From assembly GCA_025602915.1 (NCBI GenBank), contig JAHLJZ010000021.1:248001-312000 (forward strand): a DNA stretch of 64,000 nucleotides, in the 5' to 3' direction. The translations under genes and the position numbers were made by a program. The notes beneath the pieces were generated by a model. The model ran no database searches, was not told where the DNA came from, and was given only the letters and a program-made list of their open reading frames with translations. Shown piece after piece: positions 38,313-50,053 of the stretch. Every line of letters starts with the position of its first letter. Position 1 is the first letter of the stretch. The stretch is from Paraphysoderma sedebokerense. Lineage: Eukaryota; Blastocladiomycota; Physodermatomycetes; Physodermatales; Physodermataceae.

Positions 38313-39155
38313 CTAATCTGTTATTTCACCGAAAACAACCAACGGAAACACCCCTCTCTTGGACTGATTCACGTTAATTCCTCCTGCCCAACCATCACGA
38401 TATATCGTATCAACTGATAACACATCGCCCGGTAGAATCGTCAGCTCATCCTCCAACCTCGCCCGATATGGATTCACCGCAACATATTTCTTTCCGAGAA
38501 CGACATGACTTTGAGAATCGACATGTAACGGCTTGTCTTCGTACAAGGAAATAGAGGAAACAGACGATAATGAAGGTGATGACATTGGACCAATCTTGGA
38601 AATGACTACAGACTCATGTCGTAGCTTTTTCTTTCGCTTTACTTGCTTTCGGTATAGAAGAAAAAGAAGCACCACACAGAGAACTCCGACCATAGAGCCA
38701 ATGACAACCGGCATGGCACTAACTTTGTTCGACTTCGATGTATCTGCCGCTACGGGTGGTGCATTTTGAAGGTCACTAGTGATAGAGGGAGTGGCAGGAG
38801 ATATAAAGGTTGGTGAATCTGAGGGTGTTGAAGACAGAATGGAGAATGTGGTCGATGCGTTTGCTTCCTCTACAGACGAAGATGCAAGCGGCGTTGGAGA
38901 TATAGACGAAGACGGAGTTGACGATACTTTGGATGGGGGATTGGGTATTGACTGAGTTGGAGGAATGATGGATCTTGTTCTCCGTGACACAGTCCGAGTG
39001 ACTGTGACCGTAACAGGACGACGGCCCCGAGGATCTTCAATAAGCGCGGAAAAGATATAATTTGTTAATTGAGAAAATCATGGCATATTCCGTTTTCGAC
39101 ACTTTGGTCCCATCATAGGAACCAGTGAAGGACGCAAGTGACACATACCTGACAT
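38313..39155 (-). CDS. Single-pass membrane protein with C-terminal SH3 domain
   Basis: Two exons (39149-39155 and 38313-39034) encode 242 residues. The first coding exon is just 7 nt (ATG TCA G) and joins to a reading that begins MSDPRGRRPVTVTVTRTV. There is no signal peptide. Residues about 18-105 are a Ser/Thr/Pro-rich, probably O-glycosylated stretch. A transmembrane helix follows (VVIGSMVGVLCVVLLFLLY), then a Lys-rich stop-transfer run. The last ~65 residues are an SH3 domain, with VAVNPYRARLEDELTILPGD, then GWAGGINV and GVFPLVVF. The layout recalls fungal plasma-membrane SH3 proteins such as FUS1 or SHO1-type sensors, but only the domain plan is shared. The SH3 domain should bind proline-rich partners on the cytosolic side. 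Confidence 0.82.
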
Positions 39156-39857
39156 GTTGTTCTCTCGTACTGTGATCGTTCAGATAGAAACGTTTTTTCT
39201 ATGATACTGATTCCCTTTTTCTATGCCTTATGTTCTTTCTTCAAGATGCAATTCCCGCAAACAACATTTCTAATTCGAGCATCCCAAATCTTTTTTGTTT
39301 ATATGTATACTCTCATCTCGCCCACTTCATATCGGCGAAAAAGTCCACAGGTCCTGCCACCACGTGTGGCAATCCTCTTTCAATGTGAGAGAATGGCACA
39401 TAACCTTTGTCATGATAGCTTAAAAGACTTTTCTTTCGGCCTTCTCGGTGCAATTAAAGGCAAAAAATATACAACACAGCAAATGGTAGAGTCGTGATAA
39501 CCTCCTCCAACAGAGAGTATCATTTCACGACCGACTATACTTTCAATCAAATCCCTTTAATTTCGATTCATTGGATCCGCGTGTTCACAACATCATGTTC
39601 ATTTTTCGTATCCACTTTTGCAATACTGACTTTTCCTTACAAGCTATGGAGTTCAAAATTTTAAGTTGAATTTCAGAGAGAACTGGCAATAGAATCCATT
39701 GAGCTGATTGGTCCCATACTGACTTTCCTCCAAGTGAATCCGCAAAGGTATGTCACAAGTATAATTGATTCAATTATGCTCTATATAGACAATCTAAAGG
39801 AACCAAATAATTCATGATATACCCCAATAGTTTTTAAATATGGTTATTTTCAAATCA
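39156..39857. other. Intergenic region upstream of the SH3 gene
   Basis: About 700 bp with only short open frames on either strand and no motif. I see no gene here. Confidence 0.4.
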
Positions 39858-42191
39858 TTAATAGTCATCATCCTGACTTTCCCCATCACTGTCAAAACAA
39901 TTATACATTGATCTTCTGTTATAGCGTCCATATGAGTGTCCTCTTCGTGGCCCATCGTAGTAACTCGAATGGTCTCGGTCAGATGGTAGCCCCTGCAGAT
40001 TTCATCGCCATTTCCGGAAAAAGACAGTCAGAATATAAGTGAATATACAAGAAAACGATTACAAAATTTACCTGAAGATTTCCTAAATTCATGTATCCTT
40101 CTTTGTACAACACTTTAGGATTGGTTCCTGAAGCTTTTGTACTTTCAACCCAATTACATCGGCAATATACACAGGTCGCCCCATCGGGACCCCTTGACGC
40201 CCGAGACCATCTTGTGAAACAATCCTACAAACCGAATGTTCAATACAGCGCACTGACAAATAGTAAAGAGGCGAAATCAATAGGGCGAACCTTATGAACA
40301 TTATTTCCACATTGAGCCCTACACCATGTCAAAAGATCCAATTTATTTGGGTCCATTGTTTCGAAGCAAATTGGACAATCTCCGTCGATTGGCTTACGGC
40401 TTTCTTCTAAACCACTTTGTGACGTCTTCGCTGTCCTTGACGAAGCACCAGTTGCGACTTTATAATTCTCGATAGTTTGCTCATTTGCCTGTTGATTAAA
40501 AGGCGATAAGAATTGTAAGAACAAACATCTTAATACGGAGAAGCAAAGGTACACACAATAACCGCGTTGGACACCTGTCGGGCGAAAAGAGCTTCCAATT
40601 CTGATTGCAGCAAAGACGTTTGGTAGATAATATGGGAACTCCTTTCTAATTTTAAAACCTTTAGTTTCAACAAAGTTAGCCGAGAATTCAAAAAACTGGA
40701 GAAGACAAAAATAATTCGTACTTTGAGATAGATAAATAACACATGCTTACAGGGTATTGAGTGACCCGTTGAAAAGTTTTTATGTTTTTCAAAATCAGGA
40801 CAGTTACATTCAGGAAATCGCCTGATCTTCACGTTATAAACATTTCCTGTGCTACCCAATACTGCGAATTCGTGCTCATGACTCGAGACTTCTTTTCGAT
40901 CAACGAGATACATTCGCTGAGATACAGCGCGATCGATTCGTTGGATGATATCTTTCGTTGCGGATTTGCGATAACGAGTAGCTCGTTTCTCAATCACTGG
41001 AGAATCTCGAGACACATGATTTGACTTCTCAGACTTTGTTATGGAAGAGCTGGAGATGTGGGATGTAAAAGTTGACAGCGCGGGGGCCACAGACGATGAA
41101 GTCACAGAGGTCTTCCTTTTACTTGCCCTAGCTTTCGCAGGCTTTTTTTGCTTGATCTCTGCTTTGGGCATTGCGGGACCTTCCGCAACAGGAAAAGTAC
41201 TGGATAAAGAGGGATAATAAGATAGAGGAAATAGACTCGTCGAAAGTCCTAGAGATCCGTATGTACTATACGGCAGGAAAGGGTACCGCGAAAGGATGGA
41301 GGGCTGTGTAGTCAAGGACTCGGACATCGGCAGGGTAAGATCAACAAATTCAGTGGGGATTGGCACATAGGTAGCTGCTTGTGTATTAGGTTGATGTCCC
41401 AACAAAAAACTTGAAGAACCTGATATTGCAGCTGCTCCACTGAAAAAGGCAGAAGCAGATGACGCCGGAGTGTTTTGCAGAATCTGCTCTGACCGACTGA
41501 AGGATGGCGGGATAGAATAATCAGAAGTCTTTGATTTAGATGAGGAGATGTTCGGTTTTTGATTTGCCGGCGGATTCTCATTCAACAATGTTGTTGTAGC
41601 TGGGTGGGAAACCGTTGAAGGAAAGGTGTGGGTTGACGTCAGGACATTTGAAAGCGTGGATCTCGAGGCTAAAATCGACGATAGAGCAAAGATATCGTTA
41701 TCCGAGATTGCCTGCAGCGTATTTGGGTTGGTTATTTGTTGTTGAACTGCCTGTGGGATTGGATCAGTCGATTGCAAATCGTTCATGGTAGATTGAATCG
41801 AGGAGTTTGTGACGACGGGTGGATTATCAAAGTATAGGAGACGTTGGAGATGGGAAAGGCCCGTCGCATTCACTGACGTCAAATTGTGTCGATTCGAGCC
41901 CACATAATTTAAAATATTTGCATCTTTTGATTCAATTTTGCTTGCAGCTTCCTCTTGTTGATGCAGTTTACCCGCTGCTTTAGTACTTTCTTTGGCGATA
42001 TTGAGTTTCTTGTGATCTGCATCACTACCTTCATGACTGCCAGAACGTTTGTCCGACTCTTCGCTTGTTATTCTAGGTCGTTTCTTCAGCGCTTTATAGT
42101 TTGGGACGACTTCAGAATCCGAGGTGTCAGAAGTGGAATCCTGATCTTCATATGAAACCGAAGTCTTGCGTTTTCGTAAACCGTAAGGCAT
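39858..42191 (-). CDS. SWIM zinc-finger and RING-type protein (ZSWIM2-like)
   Basis: Five exons join in frame (40722-42191, 40557-40658, 40291-40488, 40072-40224, 39858-39992), giving 685 residues. The first ~385 residues are Ser/Thr/Pro-rich with a basic start (MPYGLRKRK). A SWIM zinc finger follows, with ligands in ECNCPDF and IPCKHVLF. After a helical linker comes a RING-type finger: GDCPICFETMD, then WCRAQCGNNVHKDCF and DGATCVYCRCNWVE. The C-terminal ~40 residues are Tyr/Arg/Gly-rich and acidic at the end (QDDDY). A SWIM finger before a RING is the plan of ZSWIM2/MEX-type E3 ubiquitin ligases, so this is likely an E3 ligase. The substrate is unknown. The two fingers are separated by three short exons, which makes the zinc-ligand spacing dependent on the splicing shown. 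Confidence 0.78.
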
Positions 42192-42828
42192 TATAAGAGA
42201 CGAATCTAATAATTTTCAACGGCTGTCAAGTGTTTGTTTGTAGAAAGATTATCTATAGTTGTTATTATAATTGAGAGACGATATTGAAAGTGAATGGAGA
42301 TTGAACTGTCAATGAAGCCCTTTGTGGCGCAGGACAGGGAACCATCGCCGCGCCGGCCGTCGTAGTAGCATCGTCGAGACTATTCATGAGAATGGACGTA
42401 TTCAGCGTCAATATATTCCTGTGTCAGTAGATTAAATTATAAGATTTTGTGCTGTCGTCATATTGATGGTGCTTGTTTACAGTGGCAGCCGCCGGCAACA
42501 AACCTAGGTTATCGATGTCAAACTCATTTGCAGAGCTCAGATTTCGCAGTTTTGAAATTGAATGTACAGAATAATCATGTATTATGTTGGGGCTATTTCA
42601 TATCCAATTAACCTATGCGTTTGTATGGCACTGTGGGATGTCGTTCCCAAATTTCGCACGATATTGGCCGCGCCTTTTAGTTTCAATTTTCAACACTCCT
42701 TGGCCGTACTACCATCCGCAACAGCACACATATCTAATTCCTTTCAATTTGAGCGAGCGACAGAGATCCCTGCATTCGAGCTCCTTAATACCAACTGTCC
42801 CGCTTGCAATTAATAAACTAAATCGCCA
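42192..42828. other. Divergent promoter region, SWIM-RING / ECH1
   Basis: A GC-rich patch lies at about 42345-42365 within AT-rich sequence. No gene is seen. Open frames running into the ECH1 start from 42562 lack motifs. Confidence 0.4.
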
Positions 42829-44123
42829 ATGGAGTCCTCTTCGTATCCCTCGTACAAAACACTCAAAACGTCCTTTCCCTCAGAATATGTGCTGCATGTA
42901 CAACTCTCCCGGGAAAGACAACTCAACGCAATGAATAGACAGTTCTTCATTGATCTTAAAGATTGCTTTGACAGAGTGAAAACAGATTCAAATGTTCGCT
43001 GCGTCATTTTGTCATCAAGCAACCCAAAAATATTTACTGCTGGATTAGACTGTACGTGGATTTGCCCGTTTTAATGCAAAGGCCCCTGTTCGATTTAGTA
43101 CAATATTCAACGTCATTTTAATGTAAAACTTTATCCGCAACAATCAGTAAAGGAAATAGGTACAATCATTCCGCAAGATATGTCCGATACCGCTCGAGGC
43201 GCCTTGCAGATTCGAACACTTTTGGTTTCATGGCAAGAAAGCATATCTTCCGTTGAGAAATGTATGAAACCCGTCATCGCCGCAGTTTGTGGTCCATGCA
43301 TCGGTGGAGGTACCTCTTTATTCTTACACATTACTGTCTTTCTTTTCATATTTGCTGCATATTTCAACTAACTCTGATCGCACAAACTACAGGAGTCGAT
43401 CTAATCACCGCTTGCGACATTCGTTATTCTACCACTTCGTCGTGGTTCTCTGTAAAAGAAGTTGATCTTGGTTTGGCGGCTGACATTGGAACTTTACAAC
43501 GACTACCGAAAGTAGTGGGCAATGATAGCGCCATCCGAGAATGGGCCTTCACGGGACGGAAAGTTACTGTCGATGAAGCGGTCAAAGTTGGCCTGTTGAG
43601 TGCTGTGGAAGAGTCGAGGGACAAATTGATGGGTGCGTCTTAGATTATCAAATGTTATTTTCGAACTATCTCAAGACACTTTTTCCATTGACTTCGTTTT
43701 TCTGTTCTTATAGAGAAAGCGTTACAAACCGCAACACTGATCGCTTCTAAATCTCCTGTTGCTGTACTCGGAACAAAGTAAGGATACCAATTTATCCCAC
43801 ATAGTTGCAACTCTTCCCTTTCGTTTACCTTCGTTTTCCTCTGCTTATCCGTGCTCGCCAAACTACGAATTAATAAATTGAAACTGAATCATAACCAATC
43901 TGAAGACACAATCTGAATTATTCTCGCGATCATACCGTGTCAGACGGTCTAGAAATGATGGCTTCTTGGAACCAAGGAATGCTTTTATCATCGGTATGTA
44001 GATTTTTGAAATCTGGATCAGCATGACTCAGTAGTTCTAACATACCGTTATCACCAATAGGATGTTATGACCGCAGCTGTGTCATCAATGCAAAAGACGA
44101 CGGCCAAGTTTCCGAAATTGTAA
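42829..44123 (+). CDS. ECH1: Delta(3,5)-delta(2,4)-dienoyl-CoA isomerase
   Basis: Six exons (42829-43051, 43148-43309, 43393-43632, 43714-43777, 43906-43993, 44061-44123) encode 279 residues. The protein is in the enoyl-CoA hydratase/isomerase family and matches ECH1 in order: YKTLKTSFPSEYVLHVQLSR, NAMNRQFF, IFTAGLDL, KPVIAAVCGPCIGGGVDL, VKEVDLGLAADIGTLQRLP and NYSRDHTVSDGLEMMASWN. The three acidic residues that mark this isomerase (D176, E196 and D204 in rat) align with D131, E151 and D159. The spacing is identical (20 and 8), so it should be active in beta-oxidation of fatty acids with odd-position double bonds. The C-terminus is PKL rather than the SKL peroxisomal signal of animal ECH1. 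No mitochondrial presequence is evident. Confidence 0.9.
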
Positions 44124-44492
44124 GACACGTCTTATGCCATGATGTGTTCAAAATTGAATTGGAACAGTGTCAATTTCGAGATATTGAAACGATTTGATGC
44201 TCCAATGCTCGTGACGGTCAGTCCTGGAGTGCGGACGAAAACGTCACCTTTTACTTGCATGTATATTAAATATTGAATCAGATTAAATATTTTCCGGTTT
44301 CAACTTTCTTTCAATAAACCAACTTTCTTCAGTTTATAAATACTCGCTATGATACAATTCTACACGGATATAAATGGTTTCGAAGCGGCGTCCGATATTA
44401 TCACATCTAGATATTTACAATTGAAGTAATGTAATTGTTCAATATTGCTTATATAATACTTATCAATGCCGCAGCAACCGCAATAGTATAAA
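44124..44492. other. Convergent 3' region, ECH1 / nuclear-type protein
   Basis: AATAAA at 44313-44318 may be the ECH1 polyadenylation signal. Nothing else is seen. Confidence 0.45.
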
Positions 44493-47400
44493 TCAGTCAT
44501 CGTCACTACCAAACACACTTAGATCCAAATCTTCCAAATCCAGATCTACATCACCATCGTCACTCCATCCTTCGTCCTCTTCATCTGCGGTCTTCTGACT
44601 CATTAGCAACCTTTTCGCCCGTGCTTTCTCCACAGCCTCGGCTTTTTGTCGAAGTAACTCTTGTTCGGCTTCCTCCATTTCGACCGTTTTTACGCCACTA
44701 AATAGATCAATTTCCGTTTCCAGGAATTTGGTGAGTTCATTTACAGACTTTGAGGGCGAGTTATCCGTTATATTATGACGTCTTGAAGTCCTTGGAGGGG
44801 ACATAAAACTGAGTTTTGAATTTGCGACTTTTGATGGGGATTTTGATGGCGATAGGGTAAAAATTGACTTCGATTTTGAAGGAGAGTTAGACTTGGGTGG
44901 GGAATGGTTAAGATGGAATAGAGATGAGAATTTTGGGGATGAGGTAATAGGTTTTTCACATTCAATCGCTTTAGGAGATTTAGTTGATTTGAACGGCGAT
45001 GTCGAGCTTAGGAACGGTTTGTGCGCAGTTTTAATGGGCTGGTATTCGGATGGGGTTGCATTTTTCTCTGAGTCCGGCCCTGAAGGGGATTGCGCTGATT
45101 GGGACGAGTAAAGGCTGGGTTGCGACTGAGATGATATTGAGCTAATTCGAGAATTAGGAGAAATTCCGTGAGATTTACTTTTCGGATCGACTGAGAGTAT
45201 GGATGTAAATGGTTGAGAATTCTGAACAGTTGTAGCCAAAGTTGAATTATTTAGGCCCGCATTTTCGGCCTCCCAAACACCGGACGGTAACGTCATTAAT
45301 TCTCCGTTGCACTTCAGCTCGGAATCAGGGGATGTTGGAGGGTGTGGGGTGTCCAATACGGAGTTGGCTGCAGTTACGGGTCGGCTGAGATCTTTGCACC
45401 CGTCCGTCTCAAATGTTGCCTTATGATGAATCAATCCAACGTCAACTGCCACAGGAATGGAAGGCGCACTCGTCGATTCCACATTTTTCTCCGGGATCAC
45501 CTAGAAACAGAATGTTAGAATGTATATCCAACTTTCGAATAAAAAAATTATATACCTTTGAGTTAAGCTGTGTTTGGTCAGTTATGCCGGTATTCGCTGT
45601 TTCTGCTAGATGCCCAACACTACAGAGAATCTATGTCAAGTATCATCCGGTGGCTACCAAAACGTAGTAATTCATACCTAGGTAAGTTTGACGGTGACTG
45701 TTCGCGCGATCTACTGATTGGAATGCTGCAAAAGGAATAACTTTGAGACAATTTAAACAACTGGGAAGATTTCAAATAGATATATCGTACCAAGTTGACG
45801 GAGACGGCACTTCAGCCTGCTGGTCGCTCGGTGACTTCCTTGACGACGCCGGATTTTCAACACTGATATTGTGCGTTTTCAATTTTAATTCTTCCACTGT
45901 CCGAGAATCGTCAGTTTCCGTCCTTCTATCATTTGTCGAGCTGCCAACATTACTTCGTTCGTCAGAGATTGTTTCCGCAACTGTCGGTGCTTCTGGCATT
46001 GCTATTTTTTTGTACAAATGATGTGAGCCAGACGTTTCGGGGTCTCTTTCCTCAGCCATGTATACGTTCTTATGATTATTGGCTGCATTTCCCTCCTTCT
46101 CGGTGAGTCGGTTCTTCTCCGGCGTCGTGCGCGACCGCGACTCCGTTTGTTCAGTTTCCATACAAGAATTGCCTCTGTCCTCGCTCTTCCTCGTGGTTAC
46201 GAGTTCATTAAGAATTTCGTCTTCAAAGTACTCACTGTCTCGCTTTAACAGCAATTTTTTCAGGTCCTTCATAGACATTTTGTATCGATCTTGAACTTGT
46301 GGTTCTTGCAATATATTGTCCACCGGATACAATCGCTTTTTGTGGGACGAGGTTGATGAGTTAGGATGGAAGTCAGATGGCAACGAATTCTTCGCTAATT
46401 TGTATTTTTGAACTGAGACTTGACCGACTGCCGACTTTCTTGTTTTCTGATGAATTGGCGGATCCCTGATATCGGCAGAAGAAGCAGGCTTGGCGATGGA
46501 AGGACGTGAGGCTAGAGTTGATGACATCTTATTGTTATCGTCGACTGGCAAATTTTTGGAAAGAGACATTTTGACTCTTGGTTTAGGCGCAGAATAGATC
46601 GATTTGTTAACACTGTTGCAAGAATCTGCAGTCGCTGAAGTCACAGGGCGGAAGGAGGACGTCGACTTAGCAACTGGAAGGGGAATAGGAATACTAATAT
46701 CGTCGGTATCCATGTGATCTTCGGCGCATGAAGAAAATTGTTGGAGCAGAAATTCAGACCGAGTGTCGTTGATTGGGTCCGGTTGGTGGGCAAATGGATT
46801 TATCTTATCAGGCCGCGTCGGTACTTCGGACTGTGTTAATAATTTGCCGGAAATTGTGTCCGTGCACTTTATGCCCTCGGATGCTACTTCATGAGCTGAT
46901 AGTTTTGGTCTTTTCCCGGAGTCCGCGGACACATTTTTAATATCTCTCGTCTCATCAGTTGAACGTTTCCTCTTCGATGATACAGCTTGAGAACTGCGAG
47001 TAGGACGATTATCAACAGATCGATCCGACCTTGCAGTATTAATAACCTGATAAATTGTTTCTTCGATATTTGAATCTTCTAATGCTTGTGGCGGTTGATC
47101 TGAGAGTCCTTGATGCTCTTTCCCGCTATTGGTGATTGATTTTGGAAATTTTGTTATTGTCTTTCTACTTGATGATTTTGCTTCAATTCGATCATGCCCA
47201 TCTTTGCGTTGGGCGGTACTAGAATCCAGAATAGGTATAGATGGGATATACTGTGACTGCGGCCCACCGGATTCGGCTGTTCTCGAGGACAGTTTTGAGG
47301 AAGTAATTGAGGCTGACTTTTTGGGTCGAGATTTAACGATGTCATGGATGGATGGCAAAGTGGGTTGTTTTTCCGGGGAAGGTTTGAAAGATGCAGCATT

Positions 47401-47826
47401 CTGCTTACTTGAAGGTGATACTAGATTGGACTTTATCCCAATGGATGAATCCCTCACTTTGATAACAGCGACGTACTCGTTTTTCGGTTGTCCGAGTTCA
47501 TTATTCCTGACAGGTTTTCGATCGGGATATATAATTTTGACAAGTCGACTCTCATTCTGCTTTTTTCTGTGGGGTACTTCTATGGGCAGTGTTGGTTTAT
47601 GAGAGTTATCAATCCGCAGGTAATCGTTCTTTGCGAATTCAAAGTCGAAAACAAAATCCTTCTGCCCTCGTATCCGTCTGAGCCGTTCCTGGACTAAATC
47701 GTAATGGTTGGTGGGAATATTTGGTATGGGGGGCTCGCATTCCCACCATTCATCCGGAGCTGGAGACAATCCGTAAGTGAATCGATTGCTCATGGATGGA
47801 CGGATGGAAAGGCCAGGTGAAGACAA
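44493..47826 (-). CDS. Large disordered protein of unknown function, probably nuclear
   Basis: Four exons join in frame (45791-47826, 45678-45725, 45556-45619, 44493-45500), giving about 1051 residues. I do not recognise the family. The N-terminal ~60 residues look ordered and conserved in style (DEWWECEPPIPNIPTNHYD, then LVQERLRRIRGQKDF). The rest is Ser/Lys/Pro-rich, with basic clusters resembling nuclear localisation signals (SSKRKRST, SGKRPKLS). The C-terminus has a predicted helix (VEMEEAEQELLRQKAEAVEKA) and a very acidic tail (DGDVDLDLEDLDLSVFG). Two long frames were linked by two short exons of 48 and 64 nt, because the phases fit only through them. It remains possible that they are separate genes. 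An acidic tail after a basic disordered body suggests a chromatin, replication or kinetochore factor, but that is a guess. Confidence 0.6.
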
Positions 47827-47990
47827 GAAGAGGTAGGAGAGGCGGCAATAATGACTCGGGCAGAATTCACTCTTATCGGAAGGCGCTCGATTTAAAAATA
47901 ATGGAACTGAAAAGTGGTCTACATATACTTAATACAAATTGCAAAAGTGTATAACGAAGGGAACATTGATAATAGAATAAATGGGAAATT

Positions 47991-47999
47991 AAAATAAAA
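47991..47999 (-). terminator. Pol III terminator of the tRNA gene
   Basis: Directly after the tRNA discriminator base, the transcribed strand reads TTTTATTTT. A run of four T is sufficient for RNA polymerase III termination. Confidence 0.7.
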
Positions 48000-48080
48000 C
48001 GACGTCGACAGGACTTGAACCTGTGCGGGCAGAGCCCATGAGATTTCTAGCTCACTCCTTAACCACTCGGACACGACGTC
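48000..48080 (-). tRNA. tRNA-Ser (anticodon AGA), one base short in the anticodon stem
   Basis: The sequence folds as a class II tRNA. The acceptor stem is GACGTCG paired with CGACGTC. The D arm has the A-box TCCGAGTGGTTAAGGA, the T arm has the B-box GGTTCAAGTCC, and there is a long variable arm with GGGC and GCCC. The discriminator base is G at 48000, as in serine tRNAs. The anticodon loop reads CTAGAAA, giving anticodon AGA after the invariant T33. No intron is present. The 5' strand of the anticodon stem is TGAG while the 3' strand is TCTCA, so the stem has four pairs with one unpaired T, where other fungal tRNA-Ser(AGA) genes have five. With its terminator the gene looks otherwise intact. 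The short stem may be real, a sequence error, or a sign of decay. Confidence 0.85.
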
Positions 48081-48375
48081 TGCTGTGTGATAGGTTGAAA
48101 ATTATTTTATGATTCATTAATTTATCTAGTAGCAACAAATATCAGATAGTGAACCGTCGGTTAAAAATTGTTAAGTACATTTGGGCATATGTTAATAAAT
48201 AAATGCTTATGTTTGAATTGGGCCGGCTACTACGCTGTTCTTGGCACCCTCTGTCAGCGGTTTGAATATTGTTCGGCCTATTGTTCCAGTGATTGGCAAA
48301 ACACAAAAAGTTCCCTCTCTTGAATCCTTATCCATTGAATTCCCGACACCAACACCTCCATTCATTAGACCACCG

Positions 48376-50053
48376 ATGCCTAATACAAAGAGATCATTGG
48401 AAGCATCGTCCTCTCATGTGGGCCTAAAGTCCCCAGCGAAAAAGGCTAAAATCGCTCCGTCCTCGCCAGCATCTGCATCTCTGATCAACCCTCGCTATCT
48501 CTCCACTGCATTCCAATCTTCATTTCATCGGCACTTTACAAACCGCATTCCTTATACTGACTGCGAATCTTCCTCTATATCCGTATCTCATCCATTTCAA
48601 GCCGGTCACCTTTTCGACATTCTCGACCCTGCATTCCTCAGATCGGTTAAAGCTGAATTACTTTCCCTTCCCTTTACGCTGAAACAAAATGATCTGTACA
48701 ACTTCTACCAGACCACCCAAGACTTGGCAAGTATTGAGCAACCATTCATTAAGCAATTGCGAGAAACAATATACAGTGATGAATTTGTTGGGTTGCTCAG
48801 CAGTATAACGGGGCTTAAATTGGATAAAAGTAGAGTCGACCTTTCCGGCCATCGATATCCCCCTGGCGGCTATTTACTTTGTCACGACGATGATATTCAA
48901 GATACTGAGAAAAAAATTGGAAGAAGGATTGCATTTATTATTTATTTGGTAGATGAAAGTTGGTCTAAGGATGATGGTGGAAGATTAGATTTATACTCAT
49001 GGTTTGCAGATTTTCCCTACGTAGACCTTAAGGAAGAAATTCTCACTTAGCAATTGCCTATATAGCGACGATTCATTAAATCCAAGCAAAATAGAAACGT
49101 CATTATATCCACAGTTCAATTCCCTTGCGTTTTTCCCGGTGACGTCTACCTCGTACCATCAGGTATCCGAAAATCTAAACCCGAAAATCGATCGAATATC
49201 AATATCCGGTTGGTTTCACGGCCCCATAGAGGAAACACCAATATTGAAGCGATTCTTCACACCCCAGAACTTACCTTCATACACTTCTCCGGAACTCAAA
49301 GATCCAATAAAGCTCGATTTGGACGATATTGCTGCTCTGAAGCCTTTCATCAACTCCTCATATTTAAATCCAAAGATGTTATTATCCCTCTCTTCTCATT
49401 TCATTGATACTTCTTCTATAACTTTACAAGACTTCCTTCGGTCCGACTTTTATGATGCTGTATCCAAGGAATTTGCTAATCCTCTCACCAAATTCACGCC
49501 AAACTTGGGCCCGCCGCATTCACAGTCATTTCAACTCATTGCCTCTATTCCCCCAACACTATCGTCCTCTGAATCTTCGCCATCATTGATAAAAGAATTG
49601 TATAATTTACTCTCTTCTCCGCCGTTTTTGAGATTGCTATCGTCCATCACGAATCTTTCATTTTCTATGCTTCGTTCTTCAATTCGAAGATTCATTCCTG
49701 GCAACTATACGTTGATCCATGATCATTTCAAAGAGCCCTTAGGTCTTGATTTCACCTTATATGTCTTTCCTCCTTCCCCTTCCAATCACTCTCCTGAATG
49801 GGATGAAGAATTTGGTGGTGGCATGTATTACCTCGCCGAAGGCATCGATGAAGTGTTATGTAGTGTAATTCCAAAAGAGAATGCTTTGTGTTTGGTTCTC
49901 AGAGATGAAGGCGTTAGACGATTCGTAAGGTACATTAGCGCATGCAGGCAGGAGAGGGATGAGGAGGAAAAGAGCAGACGAGAGTTCAATGTGGTGTGGG
50001 GAGTTTATGAGGAATCGAAAGACGATGATGATGCGAAGGAGGAGGGTAACTGA
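48376..50053 (+). CDS. TPA1: OFD1/TPA1-type prolyl hydroxylase of ribosomal protein uS12
   Basis: Two exons (48376-49001, 49066-50053) encode 537 residues with the tandem double-stranded beta-helix plan of yeast TPA1 and fission-yeast OFD1. The catalytic N-terminal domain shows PPGGYLLCHDDD (iron ligands H and D), then the GGRLDLYS strand, YPQFNSLAFF, the distal histidine in SYHQVSE and the 2OG-binding arginine in RISISGWFHGP. The second, degenerate domain includes RRFIPGNYTLIHDHF and EEFGGGMYYL. Family members hydroxylate a proline of ribosomal protein uS12, and in fission yeast OFD1 also controls sterol-factor turnover by oxygen. The N-terminus (MPNTKRSLEASS) is basic with SPAKKAK, probably nuclear. 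The frame is open upstream to 48241 without an ATG. The intron uses a GTTTGC donor, and a nearer acceptor at 49050 is also possible. Confidence 0.9.
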
